DNA of 64,000 nt, taken from Alcanivorax sp. S71-1-4. Lineage in GTDB: Bacteria; Pseudomonadota; Gammaproteobacteria; Pseudomonadales; Alcanivoracaceae. Location of the stretch: the NCBI RefSeq assembly GCF_009846755.1, contig NZ_AQOR01000002.1, forward strand, positions 62,001-126,000, written 5' to 3'. The position numbers and the translations under genes were made by a program. This document shows, in pieces, positions 26,664 to 35,424 of this stretch. The number at the start of each line of letters is the position of its first letter. The stretch's first letter is position 1. The notes beneath the pieces are model-generated. The model had not been told where the DNA came from. It was given only the letters and a program-made list of their open reading frames with translations, and did not search any database.

Positions 26664-27635
26664 ATGCACACACCGACACAAACGCCTTCGCTGGCCGGCC
26701 TGCCCATTCCGGAAATATTGCTGGCGCCGGCCGATGGCGACAGCCGCACCCTGCACGAACGCTGCGCCGGCCGCAGCAGCCTGCTGGTGCTGGGCGGCGA
26801 CACGGCCTTGCTTCAGGCCCTCACCCGGTTGGCGCCCCGGACCCTGGTCATTGCGCTGGGCGGCGCTCAGGGCGACTGGCCGTTTACACAGCGCAGGGAC
26901 GACGACGGCACGCTGTGCCAGCGCTGGCTGCAGGCGCTGCACGCCAGCACGCTGGCCTTGCCGCTTCTGCTGAATGTGACGCCCGGCCTGCGCATCCGCC
27001 AGGTGTTCGCTGAGGCCACCGCCGGGGATCTCGCGCGTCTGGAAATACCGCCGCCAGCGTCTGTGCAGATCCTCCAGCACGCCGCGCCGGTGCTGTGCAT
27101 TCCGGAAGTGATCCCGGCCTCGCTCTGCCACGCCCTGATTCAGGCACACGACGCCGACCACCACGACAGCGGCCTGCTGCGCCACAATAACGCCACCACC
27201 TCTCTGGTGGCAGATCACCGGATCAAACGCCGCAGAGACCACGCACTGGCTGCACCGGCGCTGGCCGAGCGCGTCACCACGGCACTGCGCCAGCGCGTGC
27301 TGCCGCTGGTGCAACAGGCCTTCACGTTTCCCGTCACGCGGCTGGAAGGCTACAAGGTGGTCGCCTACCACGGCGGTGAACAGGGGCACTTTGCCCTGCA
27401 CCGTGACAACACGTCGCCGGACACGCGGCATCGACGGCTGGCGCTGTCCCTGTTACTCAGTGAGGACTACGAGGGTGGTGAACTGGTCTTTCCGGAATTT
27501 GGTGCGGCCGGCTCAGATGCGGTGGGCTATCGCCCGGCCGCCGGCAGTGCCGTCGTCTTCTCCGGCAGCCTGCTGCACGGCGTGCGGCCCGTCACCCGGG
27601 GACGACGCGACGTGCTGCTGACATTCCTCTGGTAA
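26664..27635 (+). CDS. 2-oxoglutarate/Fe(II)-dependent oxygenase (prolyl-4-hydroxylase type)
   Basis: 323 residues from the ATG at 26664 (AGGAGA upstream). The catalytic double-stranded beta-helix is in the C-terminal half: H246-x-D248 and distal H305, with Arg ~314-315 for 2-oxoglutarate. The N-terminal ~125 residues look like a degenerate thioredoxin/peroxiredoxin-like domain (LAGLPIPEILL...GRSSLLVLGG), as in some bacterial P4H fusions. It probably hydroxylates a protein or small molecule. Next gene is convergent. Confidence 0.85.
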   Translation: MHTPTQTPSLAGLPIPEILLAPADGDSRTLHERCAGRSSLLVLGGDTALLQALTRLAPRTLVIALGGAQGDWPFTQRRDDDGTLCQRWLQALHASTLALPLLLNVTPGLRIRQVFAEATAGDLARLEIPPPASVQILQHAAPVLCIPEVIPASLCHALIQAHDADHHDSGLLRHNNATTSLVADHRIKRRRDHALAAPALAERVTTALRQRVLPLVQQAFTFPVTRLEGYKVVAYHGGEQGHFALHRDNTSPDTRHRRLALSLLLSEDYEGGELVFPEFGAAGSDAVGYRPAAGSAVVFSGSLLHGVRPVTRGRRDVLLTFLW

Positions 27636-27639
27636 CCGG

Positions 27640-27963
27640 TCATCGGCGCGCCCGACGTGCGGCTTCCAACGCGCGGCGCGCCCAGTGTGCGGCCACTTCC
27701 GGATCGTCCAGCATGTCATCCGGGGCCTGATAATAAGACAGCGTCACTCGCCGGCCACGCTTTTCATAATCGAACGGCGGCAGCGCCGCAGCCTCGAAAT
27801 CCGGCCGGTTCCCGTCATCGGCCTTCAGGTACAGCACGTCATCCATCACCAGCGCAAACATCAGCCCCCCATGAAAAAGGCCGTAGCCACCAAACATCCA
27901 GCGCGCCGTGACCGGGCCAACATCCGACAGCACTTCCCGCAGGTATTCCGTGTATTCACTCAT
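27640..27963 (-). CDS. TfoX/Sxy N-terminal domain protein
   Basis: 107 residues from the ATG at 27963. It matches the TfoX N-terminal domain (YLREVLSDVGPVTARWMFGGYGLFHGGLMFALVMDDVLYLKADD). The C-terminal helix-hairpin-helix part of full-length competence regulators is absent. TfoX relatives activate competence genes with CRP; single-domain proteins like this are common and of uncertain role. The much longer upstream open frame is not credible coding. Confidence 0.85.
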   Translation of the reverse strand: MSEYTEYLREVLSDVGPVTARWMFGGYGLFHGGLMFALVMDDVLYLKADDGNRPDFEAAALPPFDYEKRGRRVTLSYYQAPDDMLDDPEVAAHWARRALEAARRARR

Positions 27964-28117
27964 GTCGTTATCCCGCATCACCCGCCTGGCTCGTTCACAT
28001 TTCATTACACGCCGCCACGCACGCCCGTGCAATCTGTAACGCCGCGCAGGCACTGATTGACCCCACAATCTCCGAGGCATTAAATGGAGATCGCCCGTCA
28101 GGAACAGGAACGTTCTC

Positions 28118-29986
28118 ATGACCATCACCCGCAGGGATTTTCTCAACGGTGCGGCACTGACCATCGCCGCCGGCTTCACCCCCCTCCAGGCACTACGCGC
28201 CGCTCCTGGTCTGTATTACCCCCCCATTCTCACCGGCATGCGCGGCAACCATCCCGGTTCCTTCGAAGCCGCACACAAGGTCGGCCGGCAGGGGCACCGT
28301 TTCCCGCTTGGCGGGCTGTCGGTCAGCGAACAGTATGATCTGGTCGTGGTCGGTGGCGGCATCAGTGGCCTGGCCGCCGCGTACTTTTATCGCAAGCAGC
28401 ACCCGGACGCGAAAGTACTGATTCTCGACAATCATGACGATTTCGGCGGCCACGCCAAGCGCAATGAATTTCACGAAAGCGGCCATACGCTGCTGACCTA
28501 CGGCGGCAGCGAATCCTTTCAGTCGCCGAAGGCCCTGTTCAGCGAACGCGTGAACAGCCTGCTGCGCGAACTGGGCGTAAATGAGGATAAATTCACCCGC
28601 TATTTTGATCGCGATTTCTATTTTCGCCAGGGTCTGAGCCGCGGCGCCTTTTTCGACAAGGCCCACTTCGGCGTCGATAAAGTGGTCGGTGGCAGCCCCG
28701 AGATGGGCATCGCCGATGACCTGCGTCCAGACCTGCTCAACAGTCGTTCGCTGGCGGCCTATCTCAACGATTTCCCCCTGCCGGAATCGGATCGTCGCGC
28801 ACTGATCACACTGCACACCGATCCGCCGGACTATTTGCCCGAGCTGTCCACCGAAGAGAAAGAAGAGTATCTCGCCACCATCAGCTACAGCAGGTTCCTG
28901 AAACAGCATGTCGGCCTGACCGACGAGGCCATGCTCTACTTCCGCTCGATGAGCAACGAATTCTACGGCTATGGTATCGACGCCATTGCAGCCATCGACG
29001 CTTACGAAACCCGCTACCCGGGTTTTGATGCCATGCACCTGCCACCGATCAGTGAAGAGGTGCAGGCGGAACTCGACGAGCCCTATATCTATCACTTCCC
29101 GGACGGCAATGCCTCGGTGGCACGGCTTCTGGTGCGCGCAATGATCCCGACCGTGGCACCGGGTGCCGGCATGGACGACATCGTCATGGCGATGTTCGAC
29201 TACAGCCAGCTCGACCAGCCCGGCAACGCCGTGCGCCTGCGTCTGAACAGCACCGCTGTACAGATCGACAACCCGCAAGGCCCGGTGGATATCGGCTACC
29301 TGCGCGACGGTGTGTTGCATCGTGTGCAAGGCAAACAGTGCATCCTCGCCTGCTACAACATGATGATTCCGTCGATCATGCCGTCCCTGCCGGACGAACA
29401 GAAACAGGCACTGCACCGCAACGTGAAAGCGCCGCTGGTCTACAGCAAAGTGCTGCTGAAAAACTGGCATGCCTTCAAGAAACTCGGCGTGCATTCCCTG
29501 TATGCCCCCACCGCACCCTACAGCCTGGTGAAACTGGATTACCCGGTGAACATGGGGGGCTACACCCACGCCCGCAGCCCGGACGATCCGATCATCGTGC
29601 ATATGGTGCAGGTGCCCACAGTCCCGAACACCGGCCTGGATGTACGCCAGCAATTGCGCATGGGCCGCTCAAAACTGCTCGGCATGTCGTTCGACGAGAT
29701 GGAAACGGAAATCCGCCAGCAACTCGGCGCCATTCTCGCCACGGTCAACGAGCCACTGGACCCGCTGATCAAGGCCATCACCATCAACCGCTGGTCGCAC
29801 GGCTACAGCTACGAAGAAACCAGCCTGTTCGATGATTCAGACCAGGCGGAGCAGACCATCAACCTGGCGCGGCAGGCCCACGGCCAGGTGGCCATCGCCA
29901 ACTCCGATTCGGGCTGGAGCCCGTACATGCATGCCGCCATCGACGAAGCCTGGCGCGCGGTCAACGAACTCAACGAGGAGGGCTGA
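28118..29986 (+). CDS. Tat-exported FAD-dependent amine oxidoreductase, spermidine dehydrogenase-like
   Basis: 622 residues. A twin-arginine signal (TRRDFL at 4-9, cleavage after ~30) is followed by the FAD-binding GGGISG (79-84) and FGGHAKRNEF, as in Pseudomonas SpdH. The family oxidatively cleaves spermidine in the periplasm, giving 1,3-diaminopropane and 4-aminobutanal, and passes electrons to the respiratory chain. The cytochrome gene starts 3 bp after its stop, supporting a periplasmic dehydrogenase-cytochrome pair. The substrate could be another polyamine or alcohol. Confidence 0.82.
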   Translation: MTITRRDFLNGAALTIAAGFTPLQALRAAPGLYYPPILTGMRGNHPGSFEAAHKVGRQGHRFPLGGLSVSEQYDLVVVGGGISGLAAAYFYRKQHPDAKVLILDNHDDFGGHAKRNEFHESGHTLLTYGGSESFQSPKALFSERVNSLLRELGVNEDKFTRYFDRDFYFRQGLSRGAFFDKAHFGVDKVVGGSPEMGIADDLRPDLLNSRSLAAYLNDFPLPESDRRALITLHTDPPDYLPELSTEEKEEYLATISYSRFLKQHVGLTDEAMLYFRSMSNEFYGYGIDAIAAIDAYETRYPGFDAMHLPPISEEVQAELDEPYIYHFPDGNASVARLLVRAMIPTVAPGAGMDDIVMAMFDYSQLDQPGNAVRLRLNSTAVQIDNPQGPVDIGYLRDGVLHRVQGKQCILACYNMMIPSIMPSLPDEQKQALHRNVKAPLVYSKVLLKNWHAFKKLGVHSLYAPTAPYSLVKLDYPVNMGGYTHARSPDDPIIVHMVQVPTVPNTGLDVRQQLRMGRSKLLGMSFDEMETEIRQQLGAILATVNEPLDPLIKAITINRWSHGYSYEETSLFDDSDQAEQTINLARQAHGQVAIANSDSGWSPYMHAAIDEAWRAVNELNEEG

Positions 29987-29988
29987 TC

Positions 29989-31194
29989 ATGCGCCATAAC
30001 ACACTGCTTATCGCGCCCCTGCTCGCGCTGACACCGTTGCTGCACGCAGCGGATGCTGAACAGATCCAGCGCGGCGAATACCTCGCCCGCATCGGCGATT
30101 GCGTCGCCTGCCACACTGCCCCCGGCGGCGCATCACTCGCCGGCGGCCTGCCGATGGAAACACCCGTTGGCGCCATCTATACCACCAACATCACCCCGGA
30201 CAAGGACACCGGCATCGGCCACTACACACTGGACGATTTCACCCACGCCATGCGCGAAGGCGTGGCGCGCGACGGCCACCATCTTTACCCGGCCATGCCC
30301 TACCCCTCGTTCGCCAAAGTCAGCGACGATGACATCGCCGACCTGTACGCCTATTTCATGCACGGCGTGAAACCCGTTTCGCAACCCAACAAAGACGCCG
30401 ATATCCCCTGGCCGCTGTCCATGCGCTGGCCGCTGGCAATGTGGAAAATGATGTTCCTCAAGGAAGGGGTGTACGAAGCCGACAGCGAACAGGATGCCGA
30501 GTGGAATCGCGGCGCCTATCTCGTGCAGGGCCTGGGCCACTGCGGTGCCTGTCACACTCCGCGCGGCCTCGCGTTTCAGGAAAAGGCTCTGACCGAAGCG
30601 GACGACGCCTACCTCAGCGGCGCCACCCTCGACGGCTGGTGGGCCACCAGCCTGCGTGGCGACTGGCGCACCGGCATCGGCAGCCTGTCCGTGCCGACAC
30701 TGGTGCAACTGTTGAAAACCGGCTTCGGTGACCCGCTTTCCGTCTCCGGCCCCATGGACGACGTGATCACGCACAGCACCACGCATCTCAGCGACGAAGA
30801 CCTCACCGCCATGGCGGTATACCTGAAATCCCTGTCCGACCAGCCGGCGACGCACACCACGCGCGTCAACGAGCCGGTACTCAACGGCGGCGAACTCTAT
30901 AGCGAATACTGCGCCACCTGCCACCGTGACAACGGCGCCGGCTATCCCGGTGTCACCCCTGCACTGTCCGGCAACCCGACCGTGCTGGCCGACCACAGCA
31001 GCTCCGCCATCCGCGTCATCCTGTACGGCGCACGCAGCCCCGACACCGGCGCCGGCAACACGCAGTACGCCATGCCCGGCTACGGCTGGCAGCTCAGTGA
31101 TACGCAGATCGCCGCGCTGGTGAATTACCTGAATACGCGCTGGGGCAACCAGGGCGACGCCGTAAACGAAAAAGACGTGGCCAGCATGCGATAG
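29989..31194 (+). CDS. three-haem c-type cytochrome subunit
   Basis: 401 residues with a signal peptide (MRHNTLLIAPLLALTPLLHAA). Haem sites are CVACH (38-42), CGACH (185-189) and CATCH (308-312). The layout is that of the AdhB/gluconate dehydrogenase cytochrome subunit, which takes electrons from a periplasmic flavo- or quinoprotein dehydrogenase to ubiquinone. GAGGAGG sits within the end of the upstream flavoprotein gene, and the 3-bp gap makes translational coupling likely. A GACGTGGC/GCCACGTC hairpin (31174-31205) spans the stop codon and may mark the transcript end. Confidence 0.9.
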   Translation: MRHNTLLIAPLLALTPLLHAADAEQIQRGEYLARIGDCVACHTAPGGASLAGGLPMETPVGAIYTTNITPDKDTGIGHYTLDDFTHAMREGVARDGHHLYPAMPYPSFAKVSDDDIADLYAYFMHGVKPVSQPNKDADIPWPLSMRWPLAMWKMMFLKEGVYEADSEQDAEWNRGAYLVQGLGHCGACHTPRGLAFQEKALTEADDAYLSGATLDGWWATSLRGDWRTGIGSLSVPTLVQLLKTGFGDPLSVSGPMDDVITHSTTHLSDEDLTAMAVYLKSLSDQPATHTTRVNEPVLNGGELYSEYCATCHRDNGAGYPGVTPALSGNPTVLADHSSSAIRVILYGARSPDTGAGNTQYAMPGYGWQLSDTQIAALVNYLNTRWGNQGDAVNEKDVASMR

Positions 31195-31272
31195 CCAGCC
31201 ACGTCAGGAGACAAACACATCAGGTATGGCAATCAGATGCTGGGCCGGTGCTGGGACCGGCGCAGCCGGCAC

Positions 31273-32967
31273 TCAGCGTGCAACCGGGACGCGCACCACC
31301 TTGTTGTACTGGCGCTGGTCAAATTCACCCGTCGCCTCACCCGCTTCATTCATGAGCGGAAAGACATAACGCGGCGTCATGACCACCTCATAGTCATATT
31401 CCCCCACCGGGCGTACTTCCACTTCCAGAAAACCGTAATGCTTGCCGCCATCAATCAGCTGATTACCGTGCCAGATCTCCGGCACATCCCCGTGCGCACT
31501 CCAGTGGCTGGCCTGGGCATCCGCCGGCAACAGATCAAACGGAACATACGTCGTGGTCGGCGCATAACCCGGCCCGCGCAGGCCATCGCCCGCAAACCCG
31601 ACATCCCAATAATGCACCCCGTCGTGATTGACGTATTCCAGCAGTTCATCGTGACCGGCCACCACCGCGACCACACCGTAGCGCTCAAACAACTCGTGAT
31701 AGACCCGCATCGGCTGGCCGGACTGGTTGTCTTCGTTATTGGCGATGCCTGCCGAGCCCGACACCAGACTGTGCACACCGGTGCCGAACGGCGAGTGATG
31801 GAATTGCACGATGATCACCTGGCCTTTCGCCTGGGCATCCGCCATTTCACGCACTGCCCAGTTCCACTGCACACTGCCCGGGTTGAAATCCGGCACGCGG
31901 GACTCGGCACCGTTGATCATCAGGTTGGTGTCGCGGGACGGGTCGGCATCATCGCCGTTGGAAGAATCCAGCGTAATCAGGGTGACCGGACCGTAGTCGA
32001 CACGGTAGTAACGTTTTTCATAACGCTCATCCGCCGCGAAGTTCGCCGGCAAATCCCAGTAGGTGCTCCACTTGTCGTAGGACAGCATGGACGCGGCGGC
32101 GTTGTAACCCGTCGCCTCCGGATGCCAGTAATTTTCATGGTTGCCCAGCGCCGGGAAGATCGGCGTGCTCGATGCCAGCGTGCCCCACTCGCCGGCGCCA
32201 TGGCGCCAGAACTCATCCCAGTCCAGTTGGCGGCCGCCTTTTTCCACCAGGTCGCCTGCGATCACCCAGAAATCCGGTTGCCGCGCCTGCGCATACACCA
32301 GGTTGGCCCGGTAACCCGTGGTCTGATCGACCGGGTACATGCGGCTGTAGGTGTCCGGGTCCGTGCCCAGCTTATCGCCACCGACGCGCAGCGCACTGGC
32401 CGACCAGGCCACTGATTTGCGGGTGGACTCGGGTTCGGTTTCCATGTCCGACATCACCACAAACCGCACCGGTGTGCGCGCCCCGGTGTCCGGTGCGGTG
32501 GAGAAAGTAGAAGAAAATGTCTGCGCCGCGCCCGGCTGCACCACGGTGTAGTCATACGTGGTGGCGGCAACAAGGCCCTCGACACGCACACTGTGACGAT
32601 AGGGCAGCACGGGGGCTTCACCGTCTTCCAGGCCCGCGTGGGCGCCACCGTAATTGGTGTCCCCATGAAGGTAGGCCACTTCGCTGGCCCCGTACGTGAG
32701 GCGCTCCGCCAACACCGGCTCGGAAGGGTAGCTGCCATGGCCTGACACCTGCAATTCACCGGGCACATTCGTGTCGGTAAACCAGATCACCGTGATGCCT
32801 TCGGTGGTCGGACGCTGCACATAGGGCAACACGCGGAACGCTGTCGCCGGGGCCGGTTCAACCGGGGGCGTCGTATCGGGACGGCGGCTGGAAGAATCGC
32901 TGCCACAGGCCGACAGCAGCAACGCAACCGACACCGCGGCCAGCGTGGTGAAATAATGACGTTTCAT
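31273..32967 (-). CDS. metallophosphoesterase lipoprotein (purple acid phosphatase-like)
   Basis: 564 residues from the ATG at 32967. Lipoprotein signal (MKRHYFTTLAAVSVALLLSAC), then a fibronectin-like purple acid phosphatase N-domain (~35-150) and a metallophosphoesterase domain with MSDMETEP, IAGDLVEKGG, PALGNHENYW, VQFHHSPFG and VVAGHDEL, supplying the two-metal ligands. Probably an outer-membrane-anchored phosphatase that releases phosphate from organic compounds. The unusual long upstream frame overlaps the DUF72 gene in antisense and was not used. Confidence 0.9.
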   Translation of the reverse strand: MKRHYFTTLAAVSVALLLSACGSDSSSRRPDTTPPVEPAPATAFRVLPYVQRPTTEGITVIWFTDTNVPGELQVSGHGSYPSEPVLAERLTYGASEVAYLHGDTNYGGAHAGLEDGEAPVLPYRHSVRVEGLVAATTYDYTVVQPGAAQTFSSTFSTAPDTGARTPVRFVVMSDMETEPESTRKSVAWSASALRVGGDKLGTDPDTYSRMYPVDQTTGYRANLVYAQARQPDFWVIAGDLVEKGGRQLDWDEFWRHGAGEWGTLASSTPIFPALGNHENYWHPEATGYNAAASMLSYDKWSTYWDLPANFAADERYEKRYYRVDYGPVTLITLDSSNGDDADPSRDTNLMINGAESRVPDFNPGSVQWNWAVREMADAQAKGQVIIVQFHHSPFGTGVHSLVSGSAGIANNEDNQSGQPMRVYHELFERYGVVAVVAGHDELLEYVNHDGVHYWDVGFAGDGLRGPGYAPTTTYVPFDLLPADAQASHWSAHGDVPEIWHGNQLIDGGKHYGFLEVEVRPVGEYDYEVVMTPRYVFPLMNEAGEATGEFDQRQYNKVVRVPVAR

Positions 32968-33115
32968 AGTAGGCAACTTGATATCAGACGGAGGATGCCG
33001 GGCAGTCTGGCAGCTCGGCATGACAGCGGCGTGGCACTTCCGTGACGCAGACGGCAGGCCAGCGACACATCCGCTAAACTGGCCCTCCCGTCCATCGCAG
33101 GAGCCCCGCCGCCCC

Positions 33116-34111
33116 ATGCAGAATGCGCTATTCCCCGACCAGGACGACCAGCCCCTCGCCAGTGTCCGCCCGGCCCGGCAAAAAGACGCACTGCGCGCGC
33201 TGGCCGGGCAACTGCCCGCCAACCTGCGGCTGGGCACCTCGTCCTGGCACTACCCCGGCTGGGCCGGCCTGGTGTGGGACAAGCTCTATACCGAAGCACA
33301 ACTCTCCCGCGATGGCCTCCCCGCCTACGCCCAGCATCCGCTGTTTCGTACCGTCGGCGTGGACCGTGGTTTCTACCGTCCGTTGACCACCGAACAGTAC
33401 GCGGCCTACGCCGCGCAGGTGCCCGACGACTTCCGTTTCGTCATCAAGGCACCGGGCCTCGTGACCGACGCGCAGATCCGCGGCGCCGGCGGGCAGGGGC
33501 GCGAAGACAACCCCGCCTTCCTCAGCGAAGACGCCGCCATTACCCAGTTCGCCGAACCGGCCCTCGCCGGCCTCGGCCACAAGCTCGGCGCGCTGGTGTT
33601 CCAGATCAGCCCGCTGCCGATGCCCGCACTGAAACAGATGCCGCGCCAGATCACCCAATTGCATCGCCTGCTGCGCGCATTGCCCGCCCTGCACGAACGC
33701 GCGCCCGATGCCGTTGTGGCGGTAGAAGTCCGCGACCCGCAGTGGCTCACGCCCGATTTCGTCGCCGCCTTGCGCGACACCGGCGCCACCTATTGCCTGG
33801 GCCTGCACGCCAAAATGCCGCCCATCACCGAACAATTACCGATCCTGCGCGCCCTCTGGCCCGGTCCACTCGTATGCCGCTGGAACCTCAACCCGGTCCA
33901 CGGTGCCTTCGGCTACGAAGACGCCCGCGACCAGTATTCCCCCTTCGACAAACTCGTCGATGAAGACCTGGCCACGCGCCAGGCCCTGGCGAAAGTGATC
34001 GCCGGTACCGTTAACGCCGGACAGCGCGCCTACGTCACCCTCAGCAACAAGGCCGAGGGCAGTTCCCCGCTGTCGGTGATCAAACTGGCCGAGGCCATCC
34101 TCGCGCGCTGA
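33116..34111 (+). CDS. DUF72 (YecE-like) protein
   Basis: 331 residues; ATG at 33116 with CAGGAG upstream. The TIM-barrel family motifs are evident: LRLGTSSWHYPGW, VDRGFYRPL, FRFVIKAPG and VAVEVRDPQW, and the end segment AYVTLSNKAEGSSPLSVIKLAEAI. YecE-like proteins have no established reaction. Divergent from the phosphoesterase lipoprotein, 148 bp apart. Confidence 0.9.
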   Translation: MQNALFPDQDDQPLASVRPARQKDALRALAGQLPANLRLGTSSWHYPGWAGLVWDKLYTEAQLSRDGLPAYAQHPLFRTVGVDRGFYRPLTTEQYAAYAAQVPDDFRFVIKAPGLVTDAQIRGAGGQGREDNPAFLSEDAAITQFAEPALAGLGHKLGALVFQISPLPMPALKQMPRQITQLHRLLRALPALHERAPDAVVAVEVRDPQWLTPDFVAALRDTGATYCLGLHAKMPPITEQLPILRALWPGPLVCRWNLNPVHGAFGYEDARDQYSPFDKLVDEDLATRQALAKVIAGTVNAGQRAYVTLSNKAEGSSPLSVIKLAEAILAR

Positions 34112-34169
34112 TCACACTCTTTCGAGCTTGCCCCTGTGCAAACACCGCGTTCTGGTCTATCCTGCACAA

Positions 34170-34189
34170 TACTGCTCATATGGACAGTT
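34170..34189 (+). promoter_or_regulatory. candidate LexA (SOS) box upstream of yebG
   Basis: CTGC (34172-34175), 8 bases, ACAG (34184-34187): one mismatch from the CTGT-N8-ACAG consensus, with flanking TA and TT. It lies 38 bp upstream of the yebG start. yebG is LexA-controlled in Escherichia coli. Confidence 0.6.
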
Positions 34190-34226
34190 ATCACATTCTT
34201 TCAACGGGAAGGCACAGAGGTAATGA

Positions 34227-34481
34227 ATGGCCGTCGAAGTGGTATATCGCAGCACACGGGATCCGGAGCAGCTTTTCATGGATAAGGCCGAAGCGGATCG
34301 TCACGACAAAATGCTGGAACTGGCGGAAACCCTGCGCGATGTGCTGCAAAAGGCCGTGCCGTCGCTGAGCGAACAGCAAGGGGAAGAGCTGGGGATCTTT
34401 ATGGCGAAGAACCGGGCGGTGTTTGCCAAGGCGTTCAAGAATCAGGCTGAGGCGTTGAATGAGTTGGAGATGCCGGGCTGA
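34227..34481 (+). CDS. yebG: YebG-family DNA-damage-inducible protein
   Basis: 84 residues. MAVEVVYRSTRDPEQLFMDKAEADRHDKMLELAE is the diagnostic YebG start, and the C-terminal helices follow. A small protein of the SOS response; its biochemical role is not known. CAGAGG lies upstream of the ATG at 34227 and a LexA-like site at 34170-34189. An out-of-frame ATG at 34223 is ignored. Confidence 0.92.
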   Translation: MAVEVVYRSTRDPEQLFMDKAEADRHDKMLELAETLRDVLQKAVPSLSEQQGEELGIFMAKNRAVFAKAFKNQAEALNELEMPG

Positions 34482-34499
34482 CAGCCTGCTTGCCCGCTC

Positions 34500-34533
34500 A
34501 CCGGGAAGCCGCTACCGTTCAGGGCTTCCCGGT
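34500..34533 (+). terminator. hairpin after yebG
   Basis: ACCGGGAAGCC (34500-34510) and GGCTTCCCGGT (34523-34533): perfect 11-bp stem with a 12-base loop, 19 bp after the yebG stop. No T tract follows, so its termination strength is unclear. Confidence 0.55.
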
Positions 34534-34565
34534 ATTGGTGGCTACCGGCAGGCAGGGAGCTTTTT

Positions 34566-34802
34566 ATGAATGACCTGATGATCAACGGGCTGGATCAGGA
34601 TTTGATGAGCAAGCTAGGCGACCGGGCAGCGAAACAGGGTCGTTCCATAGAGGAAGAAGCGCGGGATATTCTGCGGATTACGCTTTATCAGGAATCCGAC
34701 ACGGGCGAATCACTGGTGGAATCAATCCAGGCAAGGGGACGTGCAATCGGTGTCGGTTTTGATCTCGAACTGCCGCCTCGCGAAGCCATTCGTGATCTGT
34801 AG
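34566..34802 (+). CDS. FitA-type ribbon-helix-helix antitoxin
   Basis: 78 residues. The N-terminal half (INGLDQDLMSKLGDRAAKQGRSIEEEARDILRITL) is the FitA/StbC Arc-like DNA-binding and dimerisation segment; the tail FDLELPPREAIRDL is the toxin-binding peptide of FitA antitoxins. It would normally neutralise a VapC-like PIN RNase encoded immediately downstream and repress the operon. That toxin gene is broken here. Confidence 0.85.
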   Translation: MNDLMINGLDQDLMSKLGDRAAKQGRSIEEEARDILRITLYQESDTGESLVESIQARGRAIGVGFDLELPPREAIRDL

Positions 34803-34810
34803 GGCCTGTC

Positions 34811-35231
34811 GCCGCGATCATTCTTGGCGTGAATATCTTGTCGGAATTGGTCTGCCGCCCTCCGCTCAAGGCCGTCATAAGGTGGCCCCTCTAGCAACCG
34901 CGCACAGCGCTGTTACCACCACATGACACAGGCCAAAATGCTTTATGGCATCGCGCTGTTGACTGAAGGGCAGCGCAAACAGCAGTTGTACGCATTGGTA
35001 CAACAAACATTCAATCAGGAATTCAAGCGCAAGGTTTTATCCTTCGATGAGACGGCCGCACAGGCGTACGCGGGCATTGCTGCGGCCCGAAAACACGCCG
35101 GCAATCCAATCAGCCAGCCCGATGCCATGATTGCTGCGATTGCGCAGTCTCGCGGCGCGGCGGTGGCAACGCGCAATGTGCGGGATTTCGTGGATTGCGG
35201 TGTACCGCTTATTAACCCTTGGAGTTATTAA
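34811..35231 (+). pseudogene. decayed FitB/VapC-type PIN-domain toxin
   Basis: The 3' part is an intact frame from 34923 (MTQAKMLYGIALL... SQPDAMIAAIAQSRGAAVATRNVRDFVDCGVPLINPWSY), clearly the C-terminal two-thirds of a FitB PIN toxin. Upstream, in another frame, the N-terminus is recognisable at 34817 as IILGVNILSELV. There is no ATG, the first catalytic Asp of LDTNVLSEL is replaced by Gly, and a stop and a frameshift intervene before 34923. The toxin is therefore inactive by several independent lesions. Confidence 0.8.
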
Positions 35232-35424
35232 ATATTAAACATATATGTTCTAAGTACTACACCAATCCATCCGACACCAACCCTGTCGCATATGGCCACA
35301 TATTTCCCGGATCGAAAAAAGATCGCATGATTCTATGACGCTCGGTGCATGGCACAAAGTTAGGAACACCTTCATCCAAGCCTATGTTCTCAGATTTTTT
35401 GAGATTTATTTTCCACTTGAAATT
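35232..35424. other. AT-rich non-coding flank of the island
   Basis: Composition falls abruptly here from G+C-rich to AT-rich. It contains a perfect 12-bp palindrome AACATATATGTT (35238-35249) and a weak CTCA/TGAG hairpin with a T-rich loop (35389-35403) just downstream of the SLATT gene on its strand. No gene seen. Confidence 0.6.

Noticed and set aside
28193-29653. 486-residue minus-strand frame opposite the amine dehydrogenase
   Set aside because: Shadow of a well-supported gene.
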